Below, in pieces: positions 32,484 to 41,840 of a DNA stretch of 64,000 nt; position 1 is the stretch's first letter, and the number at the start of each line of letters is the position of its first letter. Made by a program: the position numbers and the translations under genes. The notes beneath the pieces were generated by a model that saw only the letters and a list, made by a program, of their open reading frames with translations, made no database searches and had not been told where the DNA came from. Source of the stretch: Pedobacter nutrimenti. GTDB lineage: Bacteria; Bacteroidota; Bacteroidia; Sphingobacteriales; Sphingobacteriaceae. The stretch is from positions 248,001 to 312,000 of the forward strand of contig NZ_QKLU01000006.1 of NCBI RefSeq assembly GCF_003208655.1, written 5' to 3'.

Positions 32484-35400
32484 ATGAAGGCTACCTTTAC
32501 CCTCTCTTTATTTTTCATTGCGCTATTTTTGTTTCCCGGAAAAATATTTTCACAACAAACGCTCAAAAAATACGAGCAGGGTTTTAAAGCGGTAGATTCT
32601 TTAGCCGCCGCTGCAAAACCTAAAGATGCCCTGGAGCGGATCAATCAGATCAACGCATGGGCCAGAAAAGAAAAAGAACCCGTAATGCTAATTAAATCGG
32701 TGCTTTACCGGATGCTTTTTCAAAGTTACCTCCAGGAAGATGCTTTTGTGAAAATCCTGAGCGACCTCCAGGAAGACATCCGTCTGGCCGCCCAGCCGCA
32801 AAAGAGTGTTTTACAGTCTCTGCTGGCGGAAACCTATTGGAAGTATTTTCAGCAGAACCTGTACCGGATCCGCCAGCGAACAAGTCTGGAGGCCGATACT
32901 TCGCAGGACATCCGGACCTGGTCGGTTAAAAAACTGGCCCAGCAGACAGTTAAAAATTATATGGCCTCCCTTGCAGAACAAAAACAGTTGAAGGCTTTAA
33001 AAACAGGTAGTTTAAAAGAGGTTCTTTCCGGGGACAGCAGCAACAGGTTCCTGCGTCCGACCCTGTACGACCTGCTGGCCCATCGTGCCCTGGATGCCAT
33101 GATGAATACCCAGATGGAACTGGGAACGACCGGTGAACTGGATTTTAATTTTAACCAGCAGGCCTGCTTTGCACCGGCAAAAGAGTTTAGCCTTTTGCCC
33201 CTTGCTGGGACAGACAGTACCTCTTTTGCCAGATCGGCCATAGAAGTTTTCCAGGGTCTGTTGCAGTTTCATTTAAATGATCAGGACCAATCCGCGCTGG
33301 CCGATGCCGATTTAAAGCGTTTAAAGTTTATGTACAACCGAAGCTTGGACGATCAGAAAGAAAAATGGTATATGGATGCCCTGGAACAGCTGGCAGAGCA
33401 ATGCAAAAGCAATGAAATTTATGCCGATGTATTGACAGAACAGGCTTTACTGTTGAAAAACAAACGAAGCCCCACAGGCGCAGAAGACCATTTGGTCCGG
33501 GCGGTAGAGCTGGCCCGGAAGGCCATTTCGGCCTGGCCGGGTAGCATTGGAGCCAGGAATGCCCAAAGCCTTGTTGCAGAAATAGAACAAAGGAACATCC
33601 AGCTGGAGCTGAAGGAATTTATACTGCCCGCGCAGCCGGCACAGCTGCTGCTGAAATCAAAAAATGTAGACACCATTTGGTTAAAATTGTATAAAGTCCC
33701 TGTTGCCGAAAACGATTTTGGCCTCAATTATAAGGAAGGTTATCAAAAGTTTTTGAAAAGATACAGGATCATGAAAACATGGTCTGTAATCCTTCCTGTA
33801 TCAAAAGATTACCGGGAGCATAGTTATCTGGATAAAATGGATGCGCTGCCTCTTGGGCATTATGTGCTGATTGCACAAAACCGTGCAGATACTTCATTTA
33901 AAGATCTTACTGCAGGTTTTACAACGTTTAAAGTGACCAGGCTGTCGGTGGAACACCGGGTAAATGAACAGGATTCCGTTGAATACCTGGTCAGGGACAG
34001 TAAAAACGGACAGGCACTTAAAAATGTAAATATTCAGGAAACAGCAGTGCGTTATTCCGGTACTAAAAGGATAGAAGAAGTCATACCGCGGTTTTCTACC
34101 AATACAGGTGGCTATGCCCTTTCCACAACACGTTTAAATGTGAGTAAAACCCTGGTGACTTTGGGCAAAGATTCGGTTTTGCTGGAGGTTAATAATTATC
34201 GTTATACAGACAACCAGGAGGAAGAACGGGTGCTTCTTTTTACAGACCGGCCTATTTATCGTCCGGGCCAGACCCTTTATTATAAAGGGCTTTTTATCGA
34301 GAATGAAAATGGCAAGCGAAAAATCAGAACTGCTGAAAGCCTCGAGCTGGTGTTTAAGGATGCCAATAACAAAGAAATTGAAAAGGTTTCCCTGAAAACG
34401 AACGACTACGGGACTTTTCAAGGCTCTTTTACCATACCCCAGGGCAAAATGAATGGACGGATGTCGCTGAATACAGAGTATGGGTCGGTCGATGTACAGG
34501 TCGAAGAGTACAAGCGCCCAGGCTTTGAAATCACTTTTGAGCCTGCAGGCCAAAAATATAAACTTGGTGACAGCATCAGGGTGGATGGAAAAGCCACCGC
34601 CTTTTCAGGTTATGCCATTGGGGCTGCAGCCGTAAAATATGTGGTTTATCGGAGCCCTTTTAACAGAGATTACACGATGACCGCAGTTTACGGATCCAGG
34701 GCCGTACCAAAACAGGTGGCCATAGGTAAGGCACAGACCGATCAGGACGGGAAATTCCATGTTTCTTTTCTGGCTGCTGCAGAAGGAGAGGCCCAGGAGC
34801 GTTACAGTTACCAGGTTAAGGTAGAGGTAACGGACCCTAATGGGGAAACCATCAGCGGGGCAAAAACCATTAATGCCGGTAAAAAAGATATGGTTTTATA
34901 CGCAAACCTGCAGGATAGGTTGTTTTTGCGCGGCACAGCCGACAGCATTTCCTTTATGGTCAGCAACCTGAACGGAGGTCCTGTTAAAGCTGTGGTGAAA
35001 ATGGAATGGACTGAACTCCTGGCGCCCGGAAAAGTAATCGTTCCCAACCCTTTTTCCCTGCAGCCCAAAACCTATAGCCTGGATAAAGCGGCTTTTCAGA
35101 CTGCTTTTCCGGGAGCAGAATATAAAGGGGATGCTAATCCTATGAACTGGGAAAAGGGTAAAATGGTCCTTTCCCGGAGCGTGGCAGCAGCGCAGGGAAC
35201 CGGCAACTTTGTAATCGATGCCCGAACGCTTCGGACGGGTTATTATAAAGTCCGCTTTGTGGCAGAAAACATGGAAAGGGATACCCTGTTGCAAGAACAA
35301 TTTGTCCGGGTCCAGACGCAGGAACTGGAAAATATACAGCTGGCCCAGGAGTGGCTTACGGACGAAAAAACAAGCATTGCACCAAATGAAACTGCGGTGT

Positions 35401-38400
35401 TCCGGCTCGCCGGCCTTTCTGGGGATGCAAAGGTGTATTATGAAGTGTATCATAAGGGAACAATTAGTGAAAAAGTCTGGCTGAATGTTTCTCCAAAACA
35501 AAGCCGGGTGGTCATCCGGCCAAAGCCCAACCAGGAAGGGGATTTTTCCGTACAGTTCAGTATGGTCCAGAATGGAAAGATCTTTCAGGCCCTTAAAAAT
35601 GTAGAGGTTATAGACCCCTCCAGACTGCTGGACATTCATTTTTTAAGCTTCAGGGATAAACTGCAGCCTGGTGAAAAAGAAAGCTGGACATTAAAGATCA
35701 CCAGCCGTTCGGGTGAAAAACAAATGGCCGAACTGCTTGCCACCTTATACGATGCCTCTCTGGATCAACTTAAAGCCATGGCCTGGCCTTCCTTAAATAA
35801 ACAGGACTACGATTATGATTCCTACACCTGGCAATCCAGGCTGAATACCATTCAAAGTGGGAACGGGCTTTGGTTTTTAGGAAATTACGGGAACTATTAC
35901 CGGGCCACAGAACGGAGTTATGAGCAGGTCAACCTGTTTGGTTACAATTATTATGGCGGCTATAATTCCGGTTACCAGGATTACCTGGCCCGGGTACAAA
36001 AAACAATGCTCACCGAACAGGCTGTAGCAAAACTGGAAAAGTTAAAAAAAGAAGGCAAATTATGGTATGGGGTGGTGACAGATGAACAAGGTTATGGAAT
36101 GCCGGGCGTAGCATTGAAATCTGGTAACAAGCGAACCACAACAGATGCTTCGGGGATCTATGTCCTGGATGGGAAAGCCGGCGAGACCATCGAATTTCGT
36201 TTTATAGGTTACTTGCTTCAGACCGTCAAAACCGGTAAGGAAAAAAGATTGGATGTCCGGATGAAACCTGATGGGTCAGGTTTGAACGAGGTTGTGGTTA
36301 CAGGCTATGGTGCGCAGAAAAAAGCTTTGCTAACCGGGTCTGTAATTAAAATTCGCGGCCTCACTACGCTGCCTGCGGCTCCGGGTGGCTCGGTGGATGG
36401 GATGCTTATGGGGAGTGCTGCGGGCGTAGCCATAACACCCTCTGGTGGGAGCGCACGTGTCGTTCGAAGAGAGATCAGGGGGACCAAAAACGAAGTTTAT
36501 GATATGGCAGCTAACCCGGGCGAAAATGATTTGTTCAATATAGCCCCCCGGACAAATTTTAACGAAACTGCTTTCTTTTATCCGCAGCTGCGGACCAATG
36601 ACCAGGGGGAAATCCAAATTGACTTTACCATTCCCCAATCCCTGACCCGTTATAAAATGATGGGCTTTGCCCATACCAAAGACCTGAAAACCGGTTTTGT
36701 TAGCCGGGAACTGATTACCCAAAAAGAGCTGGCCATTGCCATTCATGCACCCCGTTTTTTCAGGGAGGGCGATACCATTGTGCTGGCCGGTAAGCTGAAT
36801 AATTTATCGGGAAAAAAATTAACAGGCAATGCCGTACTGGAAATCAAAGATGCCCTAAGTGGAAAACCTTTGGAACTGTTTTTACCTGAAACAAAGGCCA
36901 GTCAGCGGTTTAATGTAGAAAGCAATGGGAATGAGGTTTTAAAATGGACCCTTAAAATTCCTGCAGGGATCAGTGCCCTGAGCTATAAGGTACTGGCCAG
37001 TTCGGGCAGCTACAGCGACGGAGAAGAAATGACCATTCCTGTATTGCCCAATGCCATGTTGGTGACCGAAAGTATGCCGATAAATGTACGCGGGAATACA
37101 GACAAAACTTTTACCATGGATAAACTCCTGCAGTCGGGTAAATCTAAAACCCTGCGTCACCAGCAGCTGACCTTGGAGTTTACTTCCAATCCGGTCTGGT
37201 ATGCGGTACAGGCGCTGCCTTACCTGATGGAATACCCTTATGAATGTGCAGAGCAAACCTTTAGCCGTTTTTACGCCAATAGTTTTGCAAGCGGGATCAT
37301 CAACAGTTCTCCCAAAATCAAAGCCGTTTTCCAGAGCTGGCAGCAGAGCAAAGGCGGAACGGCCTTGCTGTCGAATCTGGAAAAAAACCAGGAACTCAAA
37401 TCCATTTTACTCGAAGAAAGCCCCTGGGTAAGAGAGGCAAACAATGAAACGGAACGTAAAAAGAGACTTGCGGTTTTGTTTGACCTGAACCGGATGAGTT
37501 ACGAATTGAAAAATAATTTCAGTAAGCTGGAAAAAATGCAGCTGAACGATGGTTCTTTTCCCTGGTTTAACGGAATGCGGGGAGACCGTTACATTACCCA
37601 GCATATCGTGTTGGGACTGGGTCAGCTGATGCATTTAAAACTGCTTAATGAAAAAGAAAACCCTGAGGCAAAAAATGTACTGAATAAAGCCATCATTTAC
37701 CTGGACGGACAATTAAAACAGGATTACCAGCGGGAAATGAAAACTAAAATGAAGGCCTATTTGCCTTTGCATTACCTGTATGCCAGAAGTTACAGCAAAC
37801 AAAAAAATACAGACCCTGCTTTTGAAAAAGCAAAAACCTATTACCTTAAAGAAATTGTGAGCGGCTGGAAAATGATGGAGCCTTATCAGCTTGGGCAGGC
37901 CGCATTGGTTCTGCAGCGCAATGGAAACCCTAGCGAGGCCATGAAAATTATAGAACTGCTGAGACAAAGGGCGCAGCAGCATGAAGAAATGGGCATGTAC
38001 TGGGCAAATAACCGTGATGGCTGGTGGTGGTATCAGAATTCAACAGAAACCCAGGCTTTGCTGATTGAAGCTTTTGATGAAGTGGCTTCGGACAAAAAAG
38101 CGGTAGAAGAGATGAAAATCTGGTTGCTGAAAAATAAACAGGGAACCGACTGGAAAACCACCAAAGCAACGGCTGCGGCCTGTTATGCCTTGCTCAGCAG
38201 GGGCTATAACTTGTTGGATGAAGCAAAGGAACCTGAAATAAAAATTGGTGGCAAAAGCTTAATGGAACTGGGGGCCACAGAGGGGGACAAAGAAGCGGGC
38301 ACCGGCTACCGGAAGTTGAGCATCCCAGGGCCTCAGATAGCGGCCGGAATGGGAAAAGTCAGCATTCATAATCCAGGCAAACAACTGAGCTGGGGAGCGT

Positions 38401-38873
38401 TGTACTGGCAGTATTTTGAACAACTGGATAAAATCACTTCAGCAGAAACGGGTGTAAAAATTAATAAACAGTTATTTGTACAGGAGCAAGGGGCAAAAGG
38501 GCCGTTGTTAAAGGCCATTAGCCCCCAACAGCCCCTTAAAGTGGGCGATTTGTTAAAGGTACGTGTAGAGATCCGCACAGACCGGGATATGGAATATGTA
38601 CACCTGAAGGACATGCGATCTGCAGGCTTTGAGCCGGTGAATGTAATTTCGGCTTATAAATATCAGGATGGTTTGGGCTATTATGAAAGCACCAAGGATG
38701 CATCCACCAACTTCTTTATCGCTTACCTGCGAAAAGGGGTGTACGTATTTGAATATGCACTGCGGGTGAGCCAGGCCGGACAATTCTCTAATGGGATCAC
38801 GAGCCTGCAATGTATGTATGCACCTGAATTTACGGCGCATTCCCAGGGGGTCCGTTTGAGTGTAAAACCTTAA
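32484..38873 (+). CDS. giant alpha-2-macroglobulin with CarboxypepD and SusC-plug-like insertion
   Basis: This exported protein of 2129 residues has a Sec signal MKATFTLSLFFIALFLFPGKIFS without a lipobox. The order is: an N-terminal helical region; macroglobulin MG domains with TDRPIYRPGQTLYYKG at ~584; a region around 1194-1265 with a carboxypeptidase-like regulatory fold (WYGVVTDEQGYGMPGVAL ... DASGIYVLDGKAG). Next, at ~1267-1335, comes EVVVTGYGAQKKALLTGSV ... DGMLMGSAAGVAITPSGG, resembling the start of a SusC plug. The C-terminal half holds the thioester motif CAEQ (Cys1588 to Gln1591, in YPYECAEQTF) and the terpenoid-like toroid. The thioester should trap proteases covalently, a defence of the periplasm or surface. 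The inserted SusC-like segment is unusual. Confidence 0.9.
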   Translation: MKATFTLSLFFIALFLFPGKIFSQQTLKKYEQGFKAVDSLAAAAKPKDALERINQINAWARKEKEPVMLIKSVLYRMLFQSYLQEDAFVKILSDLQEDIRLAAQPQKSVLQSLLAETYWKYFQQNLYRIRQRTSLEADTSQDIRTWSVKKLAQQTVKNYMASLAEQKQLKALKTGSLKEVLSGDSSNRFLRPTLYDLLAHRALDAMMNTQMELGTTGELDFNFNQQACFAPAKEFSLLPLAGTDSTSFARSAIEVFQGLLQFHLNDQDQSALADADLKRLKFMYNRSLDDQKEKWYMDALEQLAEQCKSNEIYADVLTEQALLLKNKRSPTGAEDHLVRAVELARKAISAWPGSIGARNAQSLVAEIEQRNIQLELKEFILPAQPAQLLLKSKNVDTIWLKLYKVPVAENDFGLNYKEGYQKFLKRYRIMKTWSVILPVSKDYREHSYLDKMDALPLGHYVLIAQNRADTSFKDLTAGFTTFKVTRLSVEHRVNEQDSVEYLVRDSKNGQALKNVNIQETAVRYSGTKRIEEVIPRFSTNTGGYALSTTRLNVSKTLVTLGKDSVLLEVNNYRYTDNQEEERVLLFTDRPIYRPGQTLYYKGLFIENENGKRKIRTAESLELVFKDANNKEIEKVSLKTNDYGTFQGSFTIPQGKMNGRMSLNTEYGSVDVQVEEYKRPGFEITFEPAGQKYKLGDSIRVDGKATAFSGYAIGAAAVKYVVYRSPFNRDYTMTAVYGSRAVPKQVAIGKAQTDQDGKFHVSFLAAAEGEAQERYSYQVKVEVTDPNGETISGAKTINAGKKDMVLYANLQDRLFLRGTADSISFMVSNLNGGPVKAVVKMEWTELLAPGKVIVPNPFSLQPKTYSLDKAAFQTAFPGAEYKGDANPMNWEKGKMVLSRSVAAAQGTGNFVIDARTLRTGYYKVRFVAENMERDTLLQEQFVRVQTQELENIQLAQEWLTDEKTSIAPNETAVFRLAGLSGDAKVYYEVYHKGTISEKVWLNVSPKQSRVVIRPKPNQEGDFSVQFSMVQNGKIFQALKNVEVIDPSRLLDIHFLSFRDKLQPGEKESWTLKITSRSGEKQMAELLATLYDASLDQLKAMAWPSLNKQDYDYDSYTWQSRLNTIQSGNGLWFLGNYGNYYRATERSYEQVNLFGYNYYGGYNSGYQDYLARVQKTMLTEQAVAKLEKLKKEGKLWYGVVTDEQGYGMPGVALKSGNKRTTTDASGIYVLDGKAGETIEFRFIGYLLQTVKTGKEKRLDVRMKPDGSGLNEVVVTGYGAQKKALLTGSVIKIRGLTTLPAAPGGSVDGMLMGSAAGVAITPSGGSARVVRREIRGTKNEVYDMAANPGENDLFNIAPRTNFNETAFFYPQLRTNDQGEIQIDFTIPQSLTRYKMMGFAHTKDLKTGFVSRELITQKELAIAIHAPRFFREGDTIVLAGKLNNLSGKKLTGNAVLEIKDALSGKPLELFLPETKASQRFNVESNGNEVLKWTLKIPAGISALSYKVLASSGSYSDGEEMTIPVLPNAMLVTESMPINVRGNTDKTFTMDKLLQSGKSKTLRHQQLTLEFTSNPVWYAVQALPYLMEYPYECAEQTFSRFYANSFASGIINSSPKIKAVFQSWQQSKGGTALLSNLEKNQELKSILLEESPWVREANNETERKKRLAVLFDLNRMSYELKNNFSKLEKMQLNDGSFPWFNGMRGDRYITQHIVLGLGQLMHLKLLNEKENPEAKNVLNKAIIYLDGQLKQDYQREMKTKMKAYLPLHYLYARSYSKQKNTDPAFEKAKTYYLKEIVSGWKMMEPYQLGQAALVLQRNGNPSEAMKIIELLRQRAQQHEEMGMYWANNRDGWWWYQNSTETQALLIEAFDEVASDKKAVEEMKIWLLKNKQGTDWKTTKATAAACYALLSRGYNLLDEAKEPEIKIGGKSLMELGATEGDKEAGTGYRKLSIPGPQIAAGMGKVSIHNPGKQLSWGALYWQYFEQLDKITSAETGVKINKQLFVQEQGAKGPLLKAISPQQPLKVGDLLKVRVEIRTDRDMEYVHLKDMRSAGFEPVNVISAYKYQDGLGYYESTKDASTNFFIAYLRKGVYVFEYALRVSQAGQFSNGITSLQCMYAPEFTAHSQGVRLSVKP

Positions 38874-38949
38874 TGTGAAATAAATTTCTGTTCGTGGAGC
38901 GCTTTGAGTATCTTGTTTTAATTAATCATTTCTCAACCTAACCAAAATT

Positions 38950-39348
38950 ATGATGAAAAAAACTGCCCTTACCCTTTGTTCTCTTGTTTTCATTTGTGCC
39001 CTGTCGGGTTTCAGCCCTGCAGAAAAATCCGTACTTAAGCCCACTGCCCTTAAGGCCGCAAAAGTGGTGTTCGGTAGCATCTCTGGTCCAACAATGATCA
39101 GTGCAGCCGGTGGACCTTATACCTATACTGCTACTGGTTTGACTTATAACAGCAGCGACCCTTATGTACTGTGGATTTGTGGTGATCCGGTTAAAAACGA
39201 ACAAATTTTTGCCGAGGTAAACCCCGATGGCAGTTGTACACTGGATATTTATGGCTCTTCCTTCACCACCAGAGGTTCCATGACCCTAACCATTCAGGAT
39301 TCCAATGGCAATACAGTTGCGAGTTATCCGATATACGTGACCAATTAG
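38950..39348 (+). CDS. small exported protein with Ig-like beta domain
   Basis: This 132-residue protein has a signal peptide (MMKKTALTLCSLVFICALSGFS). The mature ~100 residues form a beta-rich domain resembling the bacterial Ig-like or adhesion modules (GPYTYTATGLTYNSSDPYVLWIC, SCTLDIYGSSFTTRGSMTLTIQDSNGNTVASYPIYV). Two cysteines, in LWICGD and GSCTLD, may pair. The start could be the next ATG (38953). It is a single gene with a strong terminator at 39367. The function is unknown. Confidence 0.72.
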   Translation: MMKKTALTLCSLVFICALSGFSPAEKSVLKPTALKAAKVVFGSISGPTMISAAGGPYTYTATGLTYNSSDPYVLWICGDPVKNEQIFAEVNPDGSCTLDIYGSSFTTRGSMTLTIQDSNGNTVASYPIYVTN

Positions 39349-39366
39349 TTTTTTTAAATAAAAAGG

Positions 39367-39395
39367 AAAGAGTGCCCCGGTGGCACTCTTTTTTT
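39367..39395 (+). terminator. intrinsic terminator
   Basis: AAAGAGTGCC (39367-39376) pairs with GGCACTCTTT (39382-39391) across CCGGT, followed by more T residues to 39395. This is a textbook rho-independent terminator of the small exported protein gene. Confidence 0.92.
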
Positions 39396-39423
39396 GTGCT
39401 TATATTCGTGGAAAAATATAAAA

Positions 39424-39720
39424 ATGATTGCACACCATGTATTGTTCTGGCTGCAGGCCGGTACCACAGAAGCCCAAAAGGCCGCTTTCCGCGGGGGCCT
39501 TCAAAGCCTTGAGAAAATAGAAAGCATTAAATCTTTTCACGTGGGTGTTCCTGCACCTATTGAAAGGGCAGTAGTAGATACCACTTACACTTTTTCACTG
39601 GTCCTGTTTTTCGAAGACCTGGCCGCCCACGATGCCTATCAGGTCGACCCGGTCCACAAAGCATTTTTGGATGAATTCCGTGTGCTTTTTGAAAAAGTGA
39701 TCATTTACGACGCCATTTAA
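39424..39720 (+). CDS. Dabb-family (stress-responsive alpha-beta barrel) protein
   Basis: This 98-residue cytosolic protein belongs to the dimeric alpha-beta barrel Dabb family. The start MIAHHVLFWLQAG at 39424 is the family's usual beginning; an upstream ATG would overlap the terminator. The pattern HHVLFWLQAGTTEAQKAAF ... IKSFHVGVPAPIERAVVDTTYTFSLVLFFEDLAAHDAYQVDPVHKAFLDEF matches Dabb domains, including the D-x-H near the end. Some relatives are quinone or polyketide enzymes, most are uncharacterised. The gene ends 1 base before the convergent MocR stop codon. Confidence 0.85.
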   Translation: MIAHHVLFWLQAGTTEAQKAAFRGGLQSLEKIESIKSFHVGVPAPIERAVVDTTYTFSLVLFFEDLAAHDAYQVDPVHKAFLDEFRVLFEKVIIYDAI

Positions 39721-39721
39721 A

Positions 39722-41149
39722 TCAGCTCAGGGTGCCTGCCAAAAGTCCCAGACGCTGAAGGGCGCCCTCTAATTTATCATTCCAGGGCATGCCATAATTC
39801 AGGCGCATGCAATTGGAAAACTGGTCCTGAAGGCTAAACATTCTGCCGGGTGCAATACTGACCCCCTGCCGGATGGCCAGTTCGTAGAGTTGGGTCGTGT
39901 CTATTTTTTTGCCGAACTCCACCCACAGCACGAAACCGCCCTGCGGCCGGCTGATTTTTGTATGTTCGGGGAAATAGTCCATAATGGCCCTGCTGTAATG
40001 GCGGCAATTGATTTCCAGGGCACGTCTTAATTTTCTTAAATGGTGCTCATAACGGCCTGTTTCCAGAAAATCTCCAATTACCTGCTGGGTAATGTTTGTG
40101 CTGGAAATGGCATGGAACAATTTTAACCTCGAAATTTCTTTTTTGAAAAGGCCCGGGGCGATCCAGCCTACCCGGTACCCGGGGGCCAGTGTTTTGGAAA
40201 CCGAACCTGCCCAAAGCACCAGGCCGCTCTCATCAAAACCTTTGCAGGTGGAAGGCCTGTTTTCTCCAAAATAGACATCACCATAAATGTCATCCTCTAT
40301 TAAAGGGACGTGGTGTTTCTGAATGAGCCGCACGACTTCTTTTTTATGCTCATCGGGCATCAGGCTGCCCAGGGGGTTGCTGAAATTGCTCACCAGCAGA
40401 CAGGCACTGATTTTATGTTTTTCCAGGGCCTTGCCAAGGGCCTGGGTTTCTATGCCGGTTTGAGGATGGGTAGGCAGTTCCAATACTTTCAGGCCAAGGC
40501 TTTTGGCCAGTTGCAGGATGCCAAAATAAACAGGGCTTTCTACTGCAATGGTGTCACCGGGCTTTGTCAAAGCCATCATGGCATAAGACAGGGCGCCGAT
40601 ACAGCCATTGGTGGTCACCAGGTCCTGGTGGCTGAGCCCCGGGATCATAAAGGCATGCCTGGCAATTTGTTTTCGCAGCTTTTCGTTGCCCTGGCTTTCA
40701 CCATAAGCCGTTCCGCTGCCCGGAAGGTCCCTTAAGGCCTGCACCATGGCTTTATTGAGTTTGGCAATGGGCAGCAGTTCATTGGCCGGAACACTGTTGG
40801 ACAACATAATACTGCCTGGGTTTGGAATGCTGAAAACCCTTTCGATGATTTCTTCAGCATCGATATTGCTGTGCTGTCCGCTAGGGGTACTGGTTTGGGG
40901 CAATTGCGGATGTCTTTGCATGCTGACCGAAACAAAATAACCGGACTGGGGCCTGGACAAGGCCAGTCCTTTGGCTTCGAGTTCATAATAGACTTTCATG
41001 GCGGTGCTTTGGCTAATGCCGTGCATTTCACACAGCAGGCGCAGGGAGGGGAGCTTATCACCGGGGACGAGCACTTTGCTGCGGATCTGTTGCTCGAAAC
41101 CTTCTGCAATTTGCTGATACAAGTGTTTTTTCAGGACCAGGGTTTTCAT
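39722..41149 (-). CDS. MocR-family PLP-dependent transcriptional regulator (paralogue)
   Basis: This 475-residue regulator has the GntR winged helix at ~10-75 (LVPGDKLPSLRLLCEMHGISQSTAMKVYYELEAKGLA). An aminotransferase-like domain follows, with the PLP lysine in AGSVSKTLAPGYRVGW. It is closely related over its full length to the MocR encoded at 15233. The divergent neighbour is a GNAT acetyltransferase, as at the first locus, and the 16-bp motif in the gap is identical. It begins MKTLVLKKHLYQQIAEGF at 41149. Auto-regulation and control of the acetyltransferase are likely. Confidence 0.9.
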   Translation of the reverse strand: MKTLVLKKHLYQQIAEGFEQQIRSKVLVPGDKLPSLRLLCEMHGISQSTAMKVYYELEAKGLALSRPQSGYFVSVSMQRHPQLPQTSTPSGQHSNIDAEEIIERVFSIPNPGSIMLSNSVPANELLPIAKLNKAMVQALRDLPGSGTAYGESQGNEKLRKQIARHAFMIPGLSHQDLVTTNGCIGALSYAMMALTKPGDTIAVESPVYFGILQLAKSLGLKVLELPTHPQTGIETQALGKALEKHKISACLLVSNFSNPLGSLMPDEHKKEVVRLIQKHHVPLIEDDIYGDVYFGENRPSTCKGFDESGLVLWAGSVSKTLAPGYRVGWIAPGLFKKEISRLKLFHAISSTNITQQVIGDFLETGRYEHHLRKLRRALEINCRHYSRAIMDYFPEHTKISRPQGGFVLWVEFGKKIDTTQLYELAIRQGVSIAPGRMFSLQDQFSNCMRLNYGMPWNDKLEGALQRLGLLAGTLS

Positions 41150-41176
41150 TTAAAATTAACTGCTATGCTCAAATAT

Positions 41177-41192
41177 ACAAAAACTGTATCTG
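41177..41192 (-). promoter_or_regulatory. MocR-associated control motif, copy 2
   Basis: Read on the minus strand this is CAGATACAGTTTTTGT, identical to 15191-15206. It lies 27 bases upstream of the MocR start codon at 41149, the same geometry as copy 1. The core ATACA-N5-TGTAT is a palindrome in this copy. Confidence 0.6.
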
Positions 41193-41259
41193 CTTTGGTG
41201 TTGGTGATTTACTGAAATTTGCATTAGCGGAAAAAATAAAAGCATTAAAATCTATAAAG

Positions 41260-41775
41260 ATGAAAACACTTCAAATTACGAGCAGTACCACAGCAGATAT
41301 CGATGCCATTTTTGATTTATATGATCAGGGCACAGCCCATCAGGCGAAGGTGGCCACCAAAGTCTGGAAAGGTTTTGAAAGAAGCCTGGTGGAAGAAGAA
41401 ATCAAAGAAAAAAAACAGTGGAAAATCCTGATGGAAGGTGAAATTGTCTGTGTCTTTGCCACCACGTTTAGCGATCCGCTGATCTGGGGAGAAAAAAATG
41501 AAGAGCCGGCCATATACATCCACCGAATTGCCACCAGTGCCGCCCATAGGGGAAATTCTTTTGTAAAGCACATTGTAGAATGGGCAAAGCAATACGCCAT
41601 CGGGCATGGAAAGCAATTTGTCAGGCTGGATACGGGCAGCGGAAACGAAAAACTCAATAACTATTATGTGAGCTGCGGTTTTACTTATCTGGGCGTGAAC
41701 CTGTTGTCCAATACAGAGGGCTTGCCTGAGCATTATAAAACAGGTTCCTTCAGTATTTTTGAAATTAAACTCTGA
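41260..41775 (+). CDS. GNAT-family N-acetyltransferase
   Basis: This 171-residue acetyltransferase has the GNAT fold: an N-terminal helix (TTADIDAIFDLYDQGTAHQ), the central strand WKILMEGEIVCVFATTF, and the acetyl-CoA region AIYIHRIATSAAHRGNSFVKHIVEWAKQYA. The C-terminal VRLDTGSGNEKLNNYYVSCGFTYLG is also typical. The substrate is unknown. The protein is not similar to the acetyltransferase at 14585, yet both are divergent from MocR paralogues sharing an operator-like motif. Confidence 0.85.
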   Translation: MKTLQITSSTTADIDAIFDLYDQGTAHQAKVATKVWKGFERSLVEEEIKEKKQWKILMEGEIVCVFATTFSDPLIWGEKNEEPAIYIHRIATSAAHRGNSFVKHIVEWAKQYAIGHGKQFVRLDTGSGNEKLNNYYVSCGFTYLGVNLLSNTEGLPEHYKTGSFSIFEIKL

Positions 41776-41807
41776 TTCCGGGCTGCTTAGGAATGCGGTT
41801 AAAAACT

Positions 41808-41815
41808 TATATTTG
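41808..41815 (+). promoter_or_regulatory. -7 promoter element before the DinB-like gene
   Basis: TATATTTG matches the Bacteroidota TAnnTTTG element and lies 25 bases before the ATG at 41841. No clear TTTG is found at the expected upstream distance, so this is a weak call. Confidence 0.38.
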
Positions 41816-41840
41816 AATAAACCTCCTAATACGAAAGCAC

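Noticed and set aside
34896..35639. 247-residue minus-strand open frame inside the macroglobulin gene
   Set aside because: It is antisense to a clearly coding region with family motifs and shows no domain of its own.
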